Translations under genes and position numbers: made by a program
DNA from: Saprospiraceae bacterium
GTDB taxonomy: Bacteria > Bacteroidota > Bacteroidia > Chitinophagales > Saprospiraceae
Direction: 5' to 3'
Length of the DNA: 64,000 bases
Assembly (NCBI GenBank): GCA_022841345.1
Contig: JALHRR010000013.1
Span: forward strand, 1-64,000
In this document: one piece after another, positions 62,701 to 64,000 of the stretch
Position numbering within the stretch: the first letter of the stretch is position 1
Layout of the letters: every line of letters starts with the position of its first letter
Notes under the pieces: generated by a model
The model's database searches: none
Told to the model about the DNA's origin: nothing
The model's input: only the letters and a program-made list of their open reading frames with translations

Positions 62701-63085
62701 ATGAAGAAACTTCACCATCAGCTTTCCAGTTAAAAGAAAGTGTAAAATCAGATACATTAGCAGGAAAGGTTACATCTCTGTAGAAATGCACAACTGAAAT
62801 AGCAGAACCAGAAGTATTAGTATAAGCATGACTCGTGCCTCCATCATTTGAGATGTAAGCCGATCTTCCGGAAAATCCTGTTGCTACATTACCCAGAAAC
62901 CATTGGTTGGTGACCGACCCATTGACAACAGTCCAGCCATTACTTTCAAAGCTGGTACCATTTTCAAATCCACCATCTCCTGTAGGACTTATCAGTACCT
63001 GAGCAAAGATGGAATTTGAATTGTAAAGTAAACAAAACAATAAAAGTAAAAGAAATTGAAAGGGAGGATACTTATTTGTACGCAT
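59702..63085 (-). CDS. T9SS-secreted multidomain surface protein with duplicated N-terminal module
   Basis: 1127 residues from the ATG at 63085; the first 15 codons of the longer frame are rejected since a minus promoter lies just upstream. Signal peptide to about residue 29. Two copies of a 200-residue beta-sandwich module follow (residues about 30-225 and 236-430), sharing long near-identical stretches (NGWTVVNGSVTNQW, LIFTWKNDGSLGDNPP). Then Ig-like and three HYR-like domains (PDVTPPMISCPSSQ; SDNCG, TATDSGNN), a beta-sandwich module related to one in the M36 protease, and a T9SS type A domain (FPNPTNGELNLEL). Surface adhesin-like, function unknown. Confidence 0.88.
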   Translation of the reverse strand: MRTNKYPPFQFLLLLLFCLLYNSNSIFAQVLISPTGDGGFENGTSFESNGWTVVNGSVTNQWFLGNVATGFSGRSAYISNDGGTSHAYTNTSGSAISVVHFYRDVTFPANVSDFTLSFNWKADGEVSSFDALMVSLAPTTYTPAASDVSLGTGVLPVPANRLGVNQAPQLWNRPGVASASYNISSAAIGNCCEDVTMRLIFTWKNDGSLGDNPPAAIDNISLTYDPLSACVFDPFAMLINPAAEGGFESGATFTANGWTVVNGSVTNQWYLGNVPTGFNNRSAYISQDGGTSHTYNNTSTSVVHFYRDITFPPDVPEFTLSFNWKADGETSSFDALIVSLAPTSYNPVASNANLGTGLLPAPANMLGGIPAPQLWNRTSPATYTYTIKGDDLGNCGQCVTKRLIFTWKNDGSLGDNPPGAIDDISLITHPIIPEISGLPEENCLNDSDISLTGSPAPGPGETGEFIIYPDILQFTDNSDGTALWNIEGTPAGDYLVFYRFTNADGCVYISSDTISILAIPDASISSSEGLFLDCLTLETTLSVPASDNYEWTFNGDFFSNDQEIAVTQGGNYVITSTLNNGCSASSSVEVIFTPDVTPPMISCPSSQIIYLDEDCTVTIPDFTGMASASDYCGVPLISQSPLPTTPETNAGNITVTLTATDASNNSSQCEFTVMKQDTVSPGLSCPETQTLMLGVDCSVLLPDYSGIAISDDNCGTPIVIQSPLPGTTVTNAGSMMVLLTATDSGNNTSECSFTVNIEDNIAPIINCLPYIVSFNGEDNIPLDAGDLVDVSDNCGIANISLNPNNINSSQVGENVQVSVNVTDINGNSSSCISQISVSGLPPGWSQNIDGINCAEGNEIAYDFPTEVWTATSTNCLYGPPFNADASAFAQSTLCGNGSITARVTGISGGLGWAGIVMRESNAPGSKKVQISTNWMGNQIRREVRSVTNGTAVPQNIPSLNKFWLRLVRQGNQFISYTSADGAQWQQVIVVNVSMNSCIELGLTVTNYNNSSTVVATFDNVSKTESEFISPYMIGSHNLLNADFPLLDFKTFPNPTNGELNLELMQYAGRKASIEVYSFEGKLLFTETLDEVVSTHPIVLSQYQNGMFMIKVKSEGLPDVTKRVIKQE

Positions 63086-63149
63086 GAGAATAGGTAAATT
63101 AAAAAGAGTTGCAGAGTAATTCAACGCCACTAATTCTCACCCACATCAA

Positions 63150-63181
63150 CAAAATTAGAAAATCGAATATTTTTTTGCAAG
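63150..63181 (-). promoter_or_regulatory. Promoter of the 59702-63085 gene
   Basis: On the minus strand the perfect -7 box TAATTTTG occupies 63157-63150, with a -33 CTTG at 63181-63178, spacer 20. The start would be near 63143, giving a leader of about 58 bases before the ATG at 63085. The pair is divergent from the metY promoter (63263-63293). Confidence 0.55.
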
Positions 63182-63262
63182 TTTTAAATATATTTTATTG
63201 TCGAAATAATTCATTATTTATGTAATAGTGTTACTAAATACAATTAAATAAATGTTAAGTAA

Positions 63263-63293
63263 TTTGCTTATATAAAATACACCTGTATATTTG
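63263..63293 (+). promoter_or_regulatory. Promoter of the metY leader
   Basis: TTTG at 63263-63266, a 19-base spacer and TATATTTG at 63286-63293 match the Bacteroidota consensus exactly. Transcription is expected from near 63300, so metY has a leader of about 440 bases. A hairpin TACCATT/AATGGTA lies at 63320-63341 between the start point and the riboswitch. Confidence 0.7.
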
Positions 63294-63345
63294 TGTCGTC
63301 GAATGTTTCTATTCCCAGTTACCATTCTTGGACCAATGGTAGTTG

Positions 63346-63450
63346 ATTTATAGAGAAGAGGTGAGAGACAGGCTCTGTGATCCTCTAGCAACCCTTCCCA
63401 AGGGAAGAAGGTGCTAAATCCTGTCCTAATATATTTTAGGGTATATAAAT
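63346..63450 (+). ncRNA. SAM-I (S-box) riboswitch
   Basis: The S-box elements are present in order. P1: ATTTATA (63346-63352) pairs with TATAAAT (63444-63450). Core: AGAGGTGAGAGACAGGCTCT, then TGATCCTCTAGCAACC. P3: CTTCCC/GGGAAG hairpin. The conserved AAGGTGCTAAATCCTGTCC follows (family form GGTGCCAATTCC), then P4: CCTAA/TTAGG. SAM binding would stabilise P1, whose 3' arm ends nine bases before the ATG of the short frame at 63459. No hairpin with a T run lies in between, so the first output is probably translation initiation. The identification is from consensus knowledge; not computed. Confidence 0.85.
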
Positions 63451-63458
63451 TTAACAAG

Positions 63459-63599
63459 ATGACCGCTTTTCAAATTCAAAGTCTTTCTGACGAGTCTTCG
63501 TCAACATTGCAAATTCACATTGCAAACACTTCTCCTGTATTAAATTCTGCACAGCCAATGCACATGTCAATGTGTTGTTGTCGCTGCTGTTGTTGTTGA
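63459..63599 (+). CDS. Met/Cys-rich leader peptide of metY
   Basis: 46 residues, MTAFQIQSLS at the start and MHMSMCCCRCCCC at the end, between the SAM-I riboswitch and metY. Of the last 13 codons three are Met, seven are Cys (six TGT, one TGC) and one is Arg (CGC). The ORF is too short and unusual for a normal protein, has no signal peptide, and its rare-residue cluster sits at the 3' end, as in attenuator leader peptides. A 140-base T-rich stretch follows before metY. The proposed role is sensing of charged Cys and Met tRNAs; the SAM riboswitch P1 arm lies over its translation start. Confidence 0.7.
   Translation: MTAFQIQSLSDESSSTLQIHIANTSPVLNSAQPMHMSMCCCRCCCC

Positions 63600-64000
<401 letters not shown>

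Noticed and set aside
63411-63458. Longer start for the Cys-rich leader peptide
   Set aside because: The extra codons lie inside the P4/P1 region of the SAM-I riboswitch; the ATG at 63459 follows the aptamer directly.

Overview
The window looks like a chromosomal segment of a Bacteroidota bacterium, probably Saprospiria-like. Evidence: AT-rich DNA; secreted proteins ending in type IX secretion system (T9SS) sorting domains (9259-12513, 16426-17790, 48839-51772, 59702-63085); a giant protein ending in a CHU_C-type domain (52296-58214); promoters of the Bacteroidota form TTTG-N19-21-TAnnTTTG; DUF3667, DUF2490, DUF4386 and GlmU-like TIGR03991-type families; and a monocyclic-carotenoid gene set (CruF with CrtZ). 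The finer taxonomic placement is inference. No rRNA, tRNA, insertion sequence, CRISPR array or phage block was found.

Layout. 1-9 kb: the end of a medium-chain dehydrogenase, small membrane and secreted proteins, several alpha/beta hydrolases, and a DUF2975/HTH/esterase operon. 8.5-9.05 kb: a lipoprotein gene that seems split by an in-frame stop. 9.2-18.4 kb: a 1084-residue M36 metalloprotease, a propeller lipoprotein, a cupin, small secreted proteins and a T9SS cargo protein. 18.5-19.4 kb: an ArsR/SRPBCC pair behind a clear promoter with an overlapping palindromic operator. 21.7-24.7 kb: a sulfide module (sulfide:quinone oxidoreductase, TusE/DsrC-like, DsrE2-like) followed by a peroxiredoxin. 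25.9-28.5 kb: a carotenoid desaturase, CruF and CrtZ. 29.5-35.3 kb: ribosomal protein L31 type B, a GlmU-like enzyme, a spermidine-synthase-like protein, a two-component system and a PAP2/haloperoxidase-like protein in a tightly packed + strand run. 35.5-44 kb: minus-strand genes (helix-bundle membrane protein, P-type ATPase, DUF2339 protein, helical-repeat protein, FabG-like reductase). 44.5-52.2 kb: a sodium/solute symporter with a hydrolase, a second secreted hydrolase, an acetyltransferase, a sortilin-like T9SS protein and an SRPBCC protein. 52.3-63.1 kb: two very large surface proteins around a TonB-family protein. 63.26-64 kb: the regulated leader and start of metY, cut by the window edge.

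The most interesting element is the metY leader. A consensus promoter (63263-63293) is followed by a SAM-I riboswitch (63346-63450). Nine bases later comes a 46-codon open frame (63459-63599) whose last 13 codons read MHMSMCCCRCCCC. Three Met codons and seven Cys codons directly after a SAM sensor and before O-acetylhomoserine sulfhydrylase suggest stacked sensing of SAM and of charged Met/Cys tRNA.

Other noncoding features include two copies of a three-hairpin intergenic element (14.5 and 29.1 kb), a three-copy GC-richer tandem repeat (43.14-43.31 kb), 9-base and 7-base tandem repeats at 35.3-35.5 kb, several strong hairpins, and an operator-promoter overlap at 18.5 kb.
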